Assembly (NCBI GenBank): GCA_048594975.1
Contig: JBMDXQ010000090.1
Span: 62,001-126,000, forward strand
DNA: 64,000 bases
Reading direction: 5' to 3'
Origin: JBMDXB01 sp048594975
GTDB taxonomy: Bacteria; Acidobacteriota; Vicinamibacteria; Vicinamibacterales; 2-12-FULL-66-21
The translations under genes and the position numbers were made by a program. Positions 53,770-62,605 of the stretch are shown here, in pieces; within the stretch, counting starts at the first letter, position 1; every line of letters starts with the position of its first letter. The notes beneath the pieces were generated by a model. It worked only from the letters and a program-made list of their open reading frames with translations. It ran no database searches and was not told the origin of the DNA.

Positions 53770-54015
53770 ATGCTGCGGAAGCTCGTGAGGACGGCGGAAC
53801 TCGAGATCGAGGGACAGCGCTACGTGACGCACTACTTCGAGTCGAAGACGGCACGCGGTGCGCAGCGCTACAGCTGCGAGGTGCTGCTCGGCGGCGGCGA
53901 CCGGATCATCCTGGACGACGATTCGATGATGAGTCTGGAATCGAAGATGGCGCGGCTGGTACCGGCGACGGTGTACAGCCGGCTGCTGGCGGCGCGGCCC
54001 GAGCAGGCTGCATGA
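53770..54015 (+). CDS. Conserved-looking 81-residue protein of unknown function
   Basis: 81 residues, starting 10 bp after the kinase stop with a GAGGGGG-type ribosome binding site, so it is part of the cluster. The N-terminal half is predicted beta-rich (TAELEIEGQRYVTHYFESK, YSCEVLLGGGDRIILDD), the C-terminal half helical (MMSLESKMARLVPATVYSRL). No known family was recognised, and no signal peptide is visible. It might be a regulator, an immunity or binding protein of the peptide system; this is speculation. Confidence 0.6.
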   Translation: MLRKLVRTAELEIEGQRYVTHYFESKTARGAQRYSCEVLLGGGDRIILDDDSMMSLESKMARLVPATVYSRLLAARPEQAA

Positions 54016-54170
54016 GACGACAGCATGCCCGCGCGGCGGGAACGCGGGCGGCCGGGCCCGCGGAAACGGGCTGGGAGGCTGTACCCAGCCGGGGCGGGCG
54101 TGCTGAAATCAGCGCGGGAGCCGGTTCCACCACGCCCCCGCCTGCAGGCTGGGTTTCGCCGTGATGGACC

Positions 54171-54470
54171 CTACTTGCGGGGCAGGACCGCGTCCTTCAA
54201 CTGCTTCGCGATCCGCGCTTTCACCACCGTCTTCGCCGGGATCTTGATCGCCTCACCCGTCGCCGGGTTGCGGCCCATGCGCGCCTTGCGCTTCTGCACG
54301 ACGAGCTTCACCATTCCCGGGAGGACGAACTCCCCGGAGCGCTTCAGCTCCTTCTCGGCCAGCGTGTTCAGCTCGTCGAAGAACTCCCGCGCCTGCGTGC
54401 GCTTCACCTCGAAGCGGTCCGCGAAATGCGAGAAGAGTTCGGACTTGCCCATCCTGCGGGCTTCTGCCAT
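54171..54470 (-). CDS. HU/IHF-family DNA-binding protein
   Basis: 99 residues. KSELFSHFADRFEVKRTQAREFFDEL forms the dimerisation helices, and ARMGRNPATGEAIKIPAKTVVKARIAKQLKD the DNA-binding arm and C-terminal helix, as in HU. The N-terminal half reads PGMVKLVVQKRKAR. ATG 54470 is preceded by AGGGGACAG; a longer frame upstream is not supported. It probably compacts the nucleoid or assists regulatory loops. The gene converges with the 81-residue protein gene and is divergent from queF. Confidence 0.92.
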   Translation of the reverse strand: MAEARRMGKSELFSHFADRFEVKRTQAREFFDELNTLAEKELKRSGEFVLPGMVKLVVQKRKARMGRNPATGEAIKIPAKTVVKARIAKQLKDAVLPRK

Positions 54471-54673
54471 CGGCTGTCCCCTTGCTAGCGGCGCGCTCTC
54501 TGAATCCCGCCTGAGCCGTGCGCGCGGTGCGGCGGCAGCGGAGGATGTGTGCTCGACGTACGTCGAATGCGTGAAATCAGCCTCGTATCCTAGCCTGCTC
54601 GATTTTCCGGTGTCAATCAGGTGATCGGCAGACAAGGCCCGATTATCGGCCCGAATGCTACAATTCCGGCCCC

Positions 54674-55021
54674 ATGCCGAACGACCTCCTGGAGACGTTT
54701 CCCAACCCGAAACCGGACCGGGAGTACGAGATAGAGATCCGCTGTCCCGAGTTCACCTCGCTGTGTCCCAAAACGGGATTGCCCGACTTCGGGGAGATCA
54801 TGATCCGCTACGTCCCCGACCGGCTGTGCCTCGAGCTGAAGGCGCTGAAGTACTACATCGTCAGCTACCGCAACCGCGGCATCTTCTACGAGGCGGTGAC
54901 CAACGAGATCCTCGACGATCTCGTCGTCGCCTGCAGCCCGCGGAGGATGACGGTGGTGGGCGACTTCTCGGTCCGCGGCGGGATCAGTACGACGGTGACG
55001 GCGGAGTATGAGAAGTCGTAG
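54674..55021 (+). CDS. queF: NADPH-dependent 7-cyano-7-deazaguanine reductase, type I
   Basis: 115 residues. QueF reduces preQ0 to preQ1 in the pathway to the tRNA base queuosine. Signatures: [14 protein letters not shown] (catalytic Cys), [20 protein letters not shown] with the QueF motif, and the conserved Arg-Phe region [13 protein letters not shown]. It is the short single-domain form, as in Bacillus. Upstream is the divergent HU gene. Confidence 0.95.
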   Translation: MPNDLLETFPNPKPDREYEIEIRCPEFTSLCPKTGLPDFGEIMIRYVPDRLCLELKALKYYIVSYRNRGIFYEAVTNEILDDLVVACSPRRMTVVGDFSVRGGISTTVTAEYEKS

Positions 55022-55127
55022 CGGGCAGGCCGGAGCGCAGCGGCGATGCGCTCGGATCCGGGCAGGTCCGCCCGAGCGGAGCGAGGGCGGCGAGCGCCAA
55101 GCGCGACCGCGAGCGAAGCGAGCGTAA

Positions 55128-55153
55128 GCGCGTGGGGGTGGGGCCCCACGCGC
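55128..55153 (+). terminator. Strong hairpin downstream of queF
   Basis: GCGCGTGGGG (55128-55137) and CCCCACGCGC (55144-55153) pair perfectly over 10 bp with a 6-base loop. It is followed by ACAAATTAATG, which is AT-rich but has no T-run. It lies about 106 bases after the queF stop, so it could be a terminator or the hairpin of a repeat in a GC-rich gap that also holds several GAGCGAAGCGAGCG-like copies. Confidence 0.5.
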
Positions 55154-55225
55154 ACAAATTAATGCCGACGAGCCGCCGGATCCGAGCGCAACACCGAGTC
55201 GAGAGTCCGAGCCCCGAGAAGCAAC

Positions 55226-55483
55226 ATGCCCCACCGGATTCCCATCGAAGACTCAATCGACCTGCACGCCTTCCACCCGCGCGACATCAAATCGGTCGTG
55301 GAAGAGTACGTCAACGCCGCCCACGAAGCCGGGTTGCTGGAAGTGCGGCTGATCCACGGCCGCGGAAAAGGGGTGCAGCGGGGGATCGTCCAGGCGGCGC
55401 TGGAACGGCACCCGCTCGTGGCCGAATTCCACGACGCGCCCGAGACCCACCTCGGTGCGACGGTGGCCCGCTTGGTTTCCTGA
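55226..55483 (+). CDS. Smr-domain protein
   Basis: 85 residues, a lone Smr domain as in the C-terminus of MutS2: IDLHAFHPRDIKSVVEEYV, then VRLIHGRGKGVQRGIV, which is the HGxG active loop, and ATVARLV at the end. Smr domains bind or cut nucleic acids at branched structures or stalled ribosomes. The start at ATG 55226 is immediately before the domain. It converges with the methyltransferase gene, 16 bp apart. Confidence 0.88.
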   Translation: MPHRIPIEDSIDLHAFHPRDIKSVVEEYVNAAHEAGLLEVRLIHGRGKGVQRGIVQAALERHPLVAEFHDAPETHLGATVARLVS

Positions 55484-55499
55484 GATGTCTCGGCAATCG

Positions 55500-56294
55500 T
55501 CAGAAGAGTCCCGGACAGACTCTCCACCGCACGGTCGTCTGGTACTCGCGGTAGGCAGCGTCCTTCGCGAGCGTCGCCTCCTCGCATGCGGCTCGCGCCA
55601 GCAGCGCCACGTCCGCCGCCGTCAGCAGGACGATGTTCCACGGCGACGGGTTGGCAGCCACGAAGGCGACGTGCGTGAGGATGTAGCCGGCATAGATCGG
55701 ATGGCGCACCAGGCGGTAGAGCCCGGTCGAGACCACGCCGCGGTTGGCGGGGATGAGGCCGAAGCTCCGGCCCAGCGACAGCTTGCCTCCGATGATCACG
55801 ATCAGGCCGGCAACCGAGAGCAGCGCCGTGAGCAGCTGCGGAGCGAGCGCGGCGAGCGCCGCCGGGCGCGTCAGCGGCGGGCCGAGGAGCGACAGCGCGG
55901 TGAGCGCGCGCGCGCGGAAGCCGCGGTCCACGGCCGCCGCGTGCCGGCGGACGAGGGTCAGGACGACGACGAGCAGCTCGCTGACCACCAGCATCGGGCC
56001 GGTGACGCGCCCGGTTGCGAGGAAGTCGCGCGCGAGGCTGAGCGTCATCATCGAGAACAGCACGACGATGACGGCGCGCGCGCAGAGATCGCCCAGCAGG
56101 CTCCAGTCGAGGCGGGATGCGGCAACCCACCGCGCCCGGGCGGCCGCAGGGGCGAGCACCAGCGGGCCGCCAATCGCCCGGTTGGCCGTGAGCGACAGTC
56201 CGGGTGTCTGCAGCGCCGGGCTCGTGAGACCGCGCGCGCGGAACGGAGCGCCCGACCGGCCGACCCAGAGCCCGTCGAGCCGCGCTCCGCTCAC
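55500..56294 (-). CDS. ICMT/PEMT-like membrane methyltransferase
   Basis: 264 residues with several hydrophobic helices. The SAM-binding C-terminal part has GVVSTGLYRLVRHPIYAGYI and CEEATLAKDAAYREYQTTVR, the signature of isoprenylcysteine carboxyl methyltransferase-like and phospholipid N-methyltransferase-like enzymes. Target unknown: membrane lipids or small molecules are possible. GTG 56294 overlaps the ATPase stop by 4 bases, so it is translationally tied to the Tad-associated genes. A longer in-frame region upstream is antisense-like noise from the ATPase gene. Confidence 0.8.
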   Translation of the reverse strand: MSGARLDGLWVGRSGAPFRARGLTSPALQTPGLSLTANRAIGGPLVLAPAAARARWVAASRLDWSLLGDLCARAVIVVLFSMMTLSLARDFLATGRVTGPMLVVSELLVVVLTLVRRHAAAVDRGFRARALTALSLLGPPLTRPAALAALAPQLLTALLSVAGLIVIIGGKLSLGRSFGLIPANRGVVSTGLYRLVRHPIYAGYILTHVAFVAANPSPWNIVLLTAADVALLARAACEEATLAKDAAYREYQTTVRWRVCPGLF

Positions 56295-57622
56295 GCGCCG
56301 GCCCCCTGTGAGCTGGATTCCTCGAGGAAGTAGCTGCCGCAGGCGGCGTCGAGCAGCTCGCGCGTGATCGCCGGCGACCGCCCCTGGTAGCGGCAGATGT
56401 CGACCACCTGGCAGACCAGGTCGCGCGGGTGGCAGGCGCGCATCTGCAGCTTGCGCGGCTGGTAGTACTTCCGGTTCAGGTACTCGACCAGCACGGTGTC
56501 GAACGGCAGCCCGCGCTTGCGGCAGTTCAGCTCGAAGATCTGGCAGTACTCGTCGAAGGTCGGGTTCTTCGCGAGGATCTTGTAGGGGATGCGGCGCAGG
56601 AACGCCTCGTCGGCCAGCGACTCCGGCTTGAGGTTGGTCGCGAACACGATGAAAACGTTGAACGGGACCTCGAACTTGCGGCCGGTGTGCAGCGTCAGGT
56701 AGTCCACCCGGCTCTCGAGCGGCACGATCCACCGGTTCAGCAGGTCGCGAGGGGGGATCCGCTGGCGCCCGAAGTCGTCGACGACGAACACGCCGCCGAT
56801 CGCCTTGAGCTGGATCGGCGCCTCGTAGAACTTCGAAATCGGGTTGAACGACAGGTCGAGCATCTCGAGCGTCAGCTCGCCGCCGACGACGACCACCGGC
56901 TGGCGGATGCGCTCCCAGCGTCGATCCAGCCCGGCGGCGGCGGCGATGACGCTCTCGTTCGACTCTGCGGCCGCGAGCGGCACGTGGTTGACCGGGTCGA
57001 ACATGGTGATGATCTGCCCGTCGACGTCGATCGCGTGCGGCACGAACATCTCGTCGCCGAGCGCGCGCCCGATGCCTTCCGCGATGACCGTCTTGCCGTT
57101 GCCCGGAGCGCCGTAGAGGAACAGCGACTTGCCGGAGTTCACGGCCGGCCCGAGCTGGTCGTACATCGACTTGCTGACGACCAGGTCGGTGAAGCCGGTG
57201 GCCAGGCGGTCGCGATCCACGTACGGGCGGGCCGCCATGCAGGCGCGGACGTAGGCGTTGAACTGCGAGAGCGGCACCGGCGCCGGTCCGACGTAGCGGC
57301 AGATGTCGAGGAACTGGCCGGCGCGGTCGCGGCCGAGATCGGTGAGGGCGTAGCGGTAGCCGGCGGTGCCGGTGCCGGCGGCGCCGCGGACCTCGATCAG
57401 CTTCTCGACGCGCGCGTGCTGCAGCATGGCGTCGAGCACGGAGAAGGGCAGCCGCAGCCGCTCGGACAGGCCGCTGCCGCTCGCCTCCCCCGCAATCAAC
57501 GTCTTCAGCAGCAGCTGCGCCAGCCCGTCGGGATGCAGGCCGGTCTCGGCCAGGGTGGCCGGCGGCGAGCCGGGCGTCGGCTGCGCGGTGACGGAGGTCG
57601 TGGCTTCTGCAACAGCGCTCAT
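56291..57622 (-). CDS. AAA ATPase in a pilus gene cluster
   Basis: 443 residues. Walker A is YGAPGNGKTVIAEG (near residue 165), Walker B VFVVDDFGRQ, with RWIVPLESRVDYLTLHTGRK and FATNLKPESLADEAFLRRIP as second-region-of-homology-like segments. It belongs to a MoxR-like or ATP-binding AAA family recognised mainly as conserved hypotheticals. Overlaps a DUF192 gene upstream (ATGA) and the methyltransferase downstream (GTGA). Tad pilus genes follow in the same orientation upstream; it may remodel the machine or its regulator. Confidence 0.82.
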   Translation of the reverse strand: MSAVAEATTSVTAQPTPGSPPATLAETGLHPDGLAQLLLKTLIAGEASGSGLSERLRLPFSVLDAMLQHARVEKLIEVRGAAGTGTAGYRYALTDLGRDRAGQFLDICRYVGPAPVPLSQFNAYVRACMAARPYVDRDRLATGFTDLVVSKSMYDQLGPAVNSGKSLFLYGAPGNGKTVIAEGIGRALGDEMFVPHAIDVDGQIITMFDPVNHVPLAAAESNESVIAAAAGLDRRWERIRQPVVVVGGELTLEMLDLSFNPISKFYEAPIQLKAIGGVFVVDDFGRQRIPPRDLLNRWIVPLESRVDYLTLHTGRKFEVPFNVFIVFATNLKPESLADEAFLRRIPYKILAKNPTFDEYCQIFELNCRKRGLPFDTVLVEYLNRKYYQPRKLQMRACHPRDLVCQVVDICRYQGRSPAITRELLDAACGSYFLEESSSQGAGA

Positions 57623-58038
57623 CGCGAGTACTCCATGGCGGCACTCAGCGTCTTCGCTGGTTCAGGCGGAAGAAGTCGAGCGTCGCCCGTTCTCTCGAAC
57701 TGGATGTGGTGGCCGAGCGTCGTGCCCGTGGCCGCGAGCGTGCCGGCGGGCAGCTCCAGCACTCCGGCGGTGCCGGCGCGCGGCAGACGGATGCGCCACG
57801 GCCGCAGCGCCTCGACGCGGTCGATCACGACGCCGCGCTCGTCGAGGGCCAGCAGGTCGATGGCGAAGCGCATCCACATCGTGTGCACGCCGCGGCTGGG
57901 GACGATCCAGAGCGCCTCGCCGCGCTCGAAGCTGTCGCGGTTCATGAGCCCGACGCGCCGCGCGCTGCGGGTCGCGGCGACGCTGACGCGGTCGGCGACG
58001 ACTGTGCCCGTGTCCAGGTTGGTTGCGACGAGCGGCAT
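57619..58038 (-). CDS. DUF192 protein
   Basis: 139 residues. Typical DUF192 features: ARRVGLMNRDSF, GVHTMWMRFAIDLLALDERG, AGVLELPAGTLAATGTTLGH. The family is small, its function unclear and many members are secreted, but this one has no signal peptide. Its stop overlaps the start of the AAA ATPase (ATGA), and tadC lies 21 bp upstream of its start, so it is embedded in the Tad cluster. Confidence 0.88.
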   Translation of the reverse strand: MPLVATNLDTGTVVADRVSVAATRSARRVGLMNRDSFERGEALWIVPSRGVHTMWMRFAIDLLALDERGVVIDRVEALRPWRIRLPRAGTAGVLELPAGTLAATGTTLGHHIQFERTGDARLLPPEPAKTLSAAMEYSR

Positions 58039-58059
58039 CGTGTCTCCTCCGGGCGGCCG

Positions 58060-58974
58060 CTACCTGGATTTCTCGACCATCGGGAACAGCACGGTCACGA
58101 ACTTGATGGCGGCCGGGCCGATCGTGACGATCCAGATCGCCGGGAAGATGCAGAGCACCAGCGGGAACACCATCTTGACGCCGGTCTTCGCCGCCGCTTC
58201 CTCAGCGCGCTGCCGGCGCTTGGTGCGCAGCGTCTCCGAGTAGACGCGCAGCGACTGGGCGACACTGGTGCCGAACTTGTCGGTCTGGATGAGCATCGTC
58301 ACGAGCGCGCTCAGGTCGTCCACGCCGGAGCGGTCGGCCAAGTTGCGGAGCGCCTCGGAGCGCGGCTTGCCGGCGCGCAGCTCCAGGTTGATCAGCCGCA
58401 GCTCGTCGGAGAGCTCCGGGTAGGCGGTGGCCAGCTCGGAGGACACGCGCAGCAGCGCCTGGTCGAGGCCCAGTCCCGCCTCGACGCTGACCACGAGCAA
58501 GTCGAGCATGTCGGCCAGCGCCAGGCGGATCTTGTGAGAGCGCCGCTTGGCGAGGCGCGCCAGCGCCATACCGGGCAGGATGTAGCCGAAGCCGACCCCG
58601 CACAATGCGTACATCATGTTCGGGCGCCCGAGCAGCGACGTGGAGAACAGGCCGAACAGCGCGAGCGCGAAGCAGACCCGGATCCCGAAGAAGATCGCCA
58701 TCGCGTCGTCGCGGCGGTAGCCGGCCTGGACGAGGCGGAGGCGCAGCGTGCCCATCTCCTTGGTCGAGCGTGGCGCCTTCTCGCCGAGCCGCTTGACGAA
58801 CTTCAGCACGCCCTGGAAGCGCGGCCGGTTCTCGCCTGCCGTCTCGCGCGGTCCGAGCACTTCCTCGAGCCGGCGGTCGATGGCCGCGGTGCGGCTCGGC
58901 ACGAGGATGAAGGCGGCCGCGCCAATGACCGCGGAGCCCAGGACGAAGGCCAGTGCCGGCAGCAGCAGCTCCAC
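58060..58974 (-). CDS. tadC: Tad pilus inner-membrane protein TadC (type II secretion F family)
   Basis: 304 residues. Hydrophobic helices at the N-terminus and C-terminus with a cytoplasmic core: LRLRLVQAGYRRDDAMAIFF, LLVVSVEAGLGLDQALLRVS, NLADRSGVDDLSALVTMLIQ and KMVFPLVLCIFPAIW. The order tadA-tadB-tadC is conserved here; TadB and TadC form the membrane platform for Flp pilus assembly. It starts 1 bp after the tadB stop. Confidence 0.92.
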   Translation of the reverse strand: MELLLPALAFVLGSAVIGAAAFILVPSRTAAIDRRLEEVLGPRETAGENRPRFQGVLKFVKRLGEKAPRSTKEMGTLRLRLVQAGYRRDDAMAIFFGIRVCFALALFGLFSTSLLGRPNMMYALCGVGFGYILPGMALARLAKRRSHKIRLALADMLDLLVVSVEAGLGLDQALLRVSSELATAYPELSDELRLINLELRAGKPRSEALRNLADRSGVDDLSALVTMLIQTDKFGTSVAQSLRVYSETLRTKRRQRAEEAAAKTGVKMVFPLVLCIFPAIWIVTIGPAAIKFVTVLFPMVEKSR

Positions 58975-58975
58975 G

Positions 58976-59947
58976 CTACACCTCGATCTTGATGACCCGC
59001 TGGATCCACAGATAGCCGACCGTCTGCATGACGATGGCGGCGATGAGCATCTGCTGGCCGAGGCGCTCGCGGAACAGCAGGTTCATGTGGTCCGGGTTGA
59101 TGAACATGAGCGCGACGGCGAGGAACGCCGGCAGCGCGAGCAGGACGTACCCGGTCAGGCGGCCGTGCGCGGTGTAGACCCGCACCTGGCGGAGGATCTT
59201 GAAGCGCTCGCGCACCACGTGCGCGAGGTTCTCGAGGATCTCCGAGAGATTGCCGCCGGTCTCGCGCTGGATCATCACCGCCGTGGCGAAGAAGCGCACG
59301 TCGAGCAGCGGGATGCGCAGCGTCAGGTTGTCGAGGGCGTCCTTCAGCGGCAGGCCGAAATTCTGCTCGTCGAACGTCTTCCGGAACTCCGGCCCGACCG
59401 GCTCGCTGACCTCGTCGGCGACCATCTTCAGGCCGGTGGCGAACGCGTGCCCGGCCTTCAGGGCGCGGGAAATCAGGTCCAGCGCCTCGGGAAACTGCTC
59501 CTCGAACGCGTTCAGGCGGCGGCGCCGCTTGATCTTGAGCACGAGGAACGGCAGCGCGAAGCCGACGGCCCCGCCCGCCGCGTAGCCCCAGGGCGCGCGC
59601 GTGACGAACGCCACCACGACCGCCATCAAGGCGGCGGCGATGAGCGCCACGAAGAGGATGCCGCTGACCGAGGTGCGCACGCCGGACTGCTCGATCCAGC
59701 GCGCCAGCGCCGAGCCGCGGGTCGTGGCGCCCACCAGGCGATCGAGGCCGGGCAGCGGGCCGGTCGTGGTCTCCTTGACGAGCTTCGACGGCCCTTCCTT
59801 CGGCTCCTCCTCGACCGGGCGCGTGACCTCCATCAGCCGCGCGTCCAGCCGGCGCTGCTCCATCTGCTTCGGCAGCCGCGACGCGGCGAGGTAGCCGCCC
59901 ATCACGACGGCGACGCCCACCAGAAATGCCAGAAACACCAGCGTCAT
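58976..59947 (-). CDS. tadB: Tad pilus inner-membrane protein TadB
   Basis: 323 residues. LVFLAFLVGVAVVMGGYL is the first helix; EQFPEALDLISRALKAGHAF and TAVMIQRETGGNLSEILENL are the T2SS-F signature stretches, followed by RLTGYVLLALPAFLAVALMF. Start ATG 59947, preceded by GGAGG, shares one base with the tadA stop (TGATG), supporting an operon. Longer upstream reading is inside tadA. Confidence 0.93.
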   Translation of the reverse strand: MTLVFLAFLVGVAVVMGGYLAASRLPKQMEQRRLDARLMEVTRPVEEEPKEGPSKLVKETTTGPLPGLDRLVGATTRGSALARWIEQSGVRTSVSGILFVALIAAALMAVVVAFVTRAPWGYAAGGAVGFALPFLVLKIKRRRRLNAFEEQFPEALDLISRALKAGHAFATGLKMVADEVSEPVGPEFRKTFDEQNFGLPLKDALDNLTLRIPLLDVRFFATAVMIQRETGGNLSEILENLAHVVRERFKILRQVRVYTAHGRLTGYVLLALPAFLAVALMFINPDHMNLLFRERLGQQMLIAAIVMQTVGYLWIQRVIKIEV

Positions 59948-61296
59948 CACCGGACCTCCGTGACCCCCTCGAACATGTCGGGCGGCAGGTGGATGCCCGA
60001 CGCCTTCAGCCGCTCGCAGCACTTCGGCCGGACGCCGGTCGCGCGGAAGCGGCCGATCACCCGGCCGTCCTGCGTCACCCCGAGCTTCTCGAACATGAAG
60101 ATCTCCTGCATGGTGATGACGTCGCCCTCCATGCCGGTGATCTCCGACACGCTGGTCACCTTGCGGGTGCCGTCGCTCAGGCGCGACTGCTGGATGACGA
60201 TCTGGATCGCCGAGGCGATCTGCTGGCGCATCGCGCGCTCCGGCAGGTTGGCCGCACCCATCGCGATCATCGTCTCGATGCGCGACAGCGCGTCGCGCGG
60301 CGTGTTGGCGTGAATCGTGGTCAGCGAGCCGTCGTGCCCGGTGTTCATCGCCTGCAGCATGTCGAGCGCTTCCTCGCCGCGCACCTCGCCGACGACGATG
60401 CGATCGGGGCGCATGCGCAGGGCGTTGATGAGCAGCTGCCGCTGGCGGATGACGCCCTTCCCCTCGACGTTGGGGGGGCGCGTCTCCAGCCGGGCGACGT
60501 GCTCCTGGTGCAGCTGCAGCTCGGCGGCGTCCTCGATGGTGACGATGCGCTCGCGCTCCGAGATGAAGCTGGAGAGCACGTTCAGCAGCGTGGTCTTGCC
60601 GGCGCCGGTGCCGCCGCTGATCAGCATGTTCAGCCGCGCGCGCACGCTGTACTCGAGGAACTCGAGCATCGGGCGGGTCAGGGAGCGGATCGAGACGAGG
60701 TCCTCCGCCTTCAGACGCTCGGCCGGGAAGCGGCGGATCGAGAGCAGCGGGCCGTCGACGGCGAGCGGCGGGATGATGGCGTTGACGCGCGAGCCGTCGG
60801 CGAGGCGGGCGTCCACCATCGGCGAGCTGTCGTCGACGCGCCGCCCGACGCCGCTGACGATGCGATCGATCACCCGCATCAGGTGGCGGTCGTCCTGGAA
60901 CGCGGTCGGCAGCCGTTCGAGCTTGCCCGCGCGCTCCACGTAGACCTGTTTGTAGGTGTTCACCAGGATGTCGCTGATGCTCGGGTCGCGCAGCAGCGGC
61001 TCGAGCGGCCCCAGCCCGAACACCTCGTCGATGATGTCACCGAGGATCAGCTCCCGCTCGGACAGGTTGAGCGGCATGCTCTCTTCGGCGATCAGGTCGA
61101 AGAGCAGCGTGCGGATCTCCGCCTCGGCGCGCGGCCGCTCGGCCGACGCCAGGGCCTCGAGGTTCAGGCGGTTGAGCAGCTTGCGGTGCACGTTCGCCTT
61201 GAGCTCGATGTACTGCGGGCGGGGCGCGACCGGCGCCGGCGTCGCCGCCGTGCGGCCGGCCGGAGCCGGGGGAATCTGGTTGAGCGACAGCGTCAT
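59947..61296 (-). CDS. tadA: Tad pilus assembly ATPase TadA/CpaF
   Basis: 449 residues. The secretion ATPase that powers Flp pilus assembly. Walker A is [14 protein letters not shown], Asp box [15 protein letters not shown], Walker [20 protein letters not shown] and His box [15 protein letters not shown], all of the CpaF family. The N-terminal part (1-95) has [17 protein letters not shown], the conserved N-domain. It lies between cpaE (10 bp) and tadB (1-bp overlap). Confidence 0.96.
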   Translation of the reverse strand: MTLSLNQIPPAPAGRTAATPAPVAPRPQYIELKANVHRKLLNRLNLEALASAERPRAEAEIRTLLFDLIAEESMPLNLSERELILGDIIDEVFGLGPLEPLLRDPSISDILVNTYKQVYVERAGKLERLPTAFQDDRHLMRVIDRIVSGVGRRVDDSSPMVDARLADGSRVNAIIPPLAVDGPLLSIRRFPAERLKAEDLVSIRSLTRPMLEFLEYSVRARLNMLISGGTGAGKTTLLNVLSSFISERERIVTIEDAAELQLHQEHVARLETRPPNVEGKGVIRQRQLLINALRMRPDRIVVGEVRGEEALDMLQAMNTGHDGSLTTIHANTPRDALSRIETMIAMGAANLPERAMRQQIASAIQIVIQQSRLSDGTRKVTSVSEITGMEGDVITMQEIFMFEKLGVTQDGRVIGRFRATGVRPKCCERLKASGIHLPPDMFEGVTEVR

Positions 61297-61306
61297 GGCG
61301 TTCTAC

Positions 61307-62494
61307 CTAGAGCGACAGGAGTCCCAGGAAGGTGCGCTTCTTCTCCGGCTCGGGCTTGGCCGCTTCCTGCACGCCCATCAGGTACTTGGTGAAATTGCCG
61401 AACTGCGTCGCGAGCTCCGAGTGGTTCGACAGCGAGAGCGGCACGCCGGAGTTCAGCGCCGTCGAGACGGTGCGGTAGTCGCTCGAGAACGTATGGTGGA
61501 TGCCGTAGCCGAGCGCCGTTTCGATCTGCTTGGGCGCGATCAGGTGCTGGTCGGTCGAGCGGTTGAGCAGGATCTTGACGCGCTCGCTTCCCGCGCCGAG
61601 CTGCCGCACCCGCTCGACGAGCCGCTGCGCGTTGCGGATCGAGGGCACGTCCGGGTTCGCCACCAGGAAGACGGTGTCGGCCGCGTAGAGCGCGGCGACC
61701 GAGATCGAGTTGATGGTGTTGCCGGCGTCGACGATGATGTAGTCGTACATCCGGGCGAGCACGCGCAGCAGCTCCTCGATCGCGCCCGCGTCCTGCGCGT
61801 TGGGGCGATCGAACTGCTCGGAGCCGGCCAGGATGTCGAGGCCGGACTTGTGCTTCGACACCAGCTCCTTCAGGAAGTCCTTGTCGATCCGGTGCAGGTT
61901 CTCGATGGCGTCCAGAATCGTGAACCGCGGCCGGACTCCGAGGAAGAGCGCGACCTCGCCGAGGCACGGCTTGAGGTCGAGGACGACGGTCGGCCGCTTG
62001 CTCAGCCGCGCGAGTTCGACCGCACAGTTGACGGCGACGGTCGTCGTGCCGGCCCCCCCCTTGGCGCCGAGAAAGACGTGCGACACGCAGGGCTGGCGGG
62101 CGCCGGCGTGCGCCGCCTCGCGGCGCGCCGCGGTGCGGCGGATCGCGCCATGGAACGACTCCTCCATCGAGGCGGTCGCGGCGGCGTTGCCCGGCGTCCA
62201 GGCGAAGAACTCGTTGGCGCCGGCGCGCATGGCGCGCAGGATCAGGTCGGGGTCGGCGCCGCTGGCGATGGCGAAGATCGCCGCCGCCGGGTGGCTGGCA
62301 CGCAGCCGCTCGATCGCCGCCATGCCCGACGACAGATCACCGCGGATATCGACCACGTACACGTCGGGAGGCGCGCTGTCGAAGCCGCGCGCTTCCACGA
62401 TGCCGACCGGCACGCCGCCGGCGCGCAGCAGGCTCGAGACCTGTCGCTTGAACTCGTCGTCGGTCGTGATGATGGATGCTGCGAGTTGAGCCAT
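61307..62494 (-). CDS. cpaE: Tad pilus localisation ATPase CpaE/TadZ
   Basis: 395 residues. The N-terminal 130 residues form a receiver-like domain (YVVDIRGDLSSGMAAIERL) and the rest a MinD/ParA-like ATPase with deviant Walker A FLGAKGGAGTTTVAVNCA and TVVLDLKPCLGEVALFLG. CpaE places the Tad machine at a site in the cell. The gene is separated from tadG upstream by a repeat array and from tadA by 10 bp. Confidence 0.92.
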   Translation of the reverse strand: MAQLAASIITTDDEFKRQVSSLLRAGGVPVGIVEARGFDSAPPDVYVVDIRGDLSSGMAAIERLRASHPAAAIFAIASGADPDLILRAMRAGANEFFAWTPGNAAATASMEESFHGAIRRTAARREAAHAGARQPCVSHVFLGAKGGAGTTTVAVNCAVELARLSKRPTVVLDLKPCLGEVALFLGVRPRFTILDAIENLHRIDKDFLKELVSKHKSGLDILAGSEQFDRPNAQDAGAIEELLRVLARMYDYIIVDAGNTINSISVAALYAADTVFLVANPDVPSIRNAQRLVERVRQLGAGSERVKILLNRSTDQHLIAPKQIETALGYGIHHTFSSDYRTVSTALNSGVPLSLSNHSELATQFGNFTKYLMGVQEAAKPEPEKKRTFLGLLSL

Positions 62495-62605
62495 GGGTCA
62501 GCCGCCGTTTTGCCAGTGGCCAGAGGCCAGTTGCCAGCGACCAGCTGCCAGCTGCGCGCTGGAAGCTGGAAGCTGGCAGCTGGCAACTGGCAACTGGAGA
62601 CTCGT
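62495..62605 (-). repeat. Short-word inverted array in the Tad operon (CAGCTGGCAACTGG type)
   Basis: Left arm (62512-62554) repeats CCAGTGGCCAGAGGCCAGTT, GCCAGCGACCAGCTGCCAGC; right arm (about 62559-62597) repeats GGAAGCTGGAAGCTGGCAGC, TGGCAACTGGCAACTGG. The arms are near reverse complements across a CGCG loop, a long hairpin. It lies between tadG and cpaE of the same operon and could partially end transcription or protect the upstream mRNA. Confidence 0.8.

Noticed and set aside
55500..57644. A 714-codon frame joining the methyltransferase to upstream sequence
   Set aside because: The upstream part is a shadow of the AAA ATPase; the real gene starts at GTG 56294.
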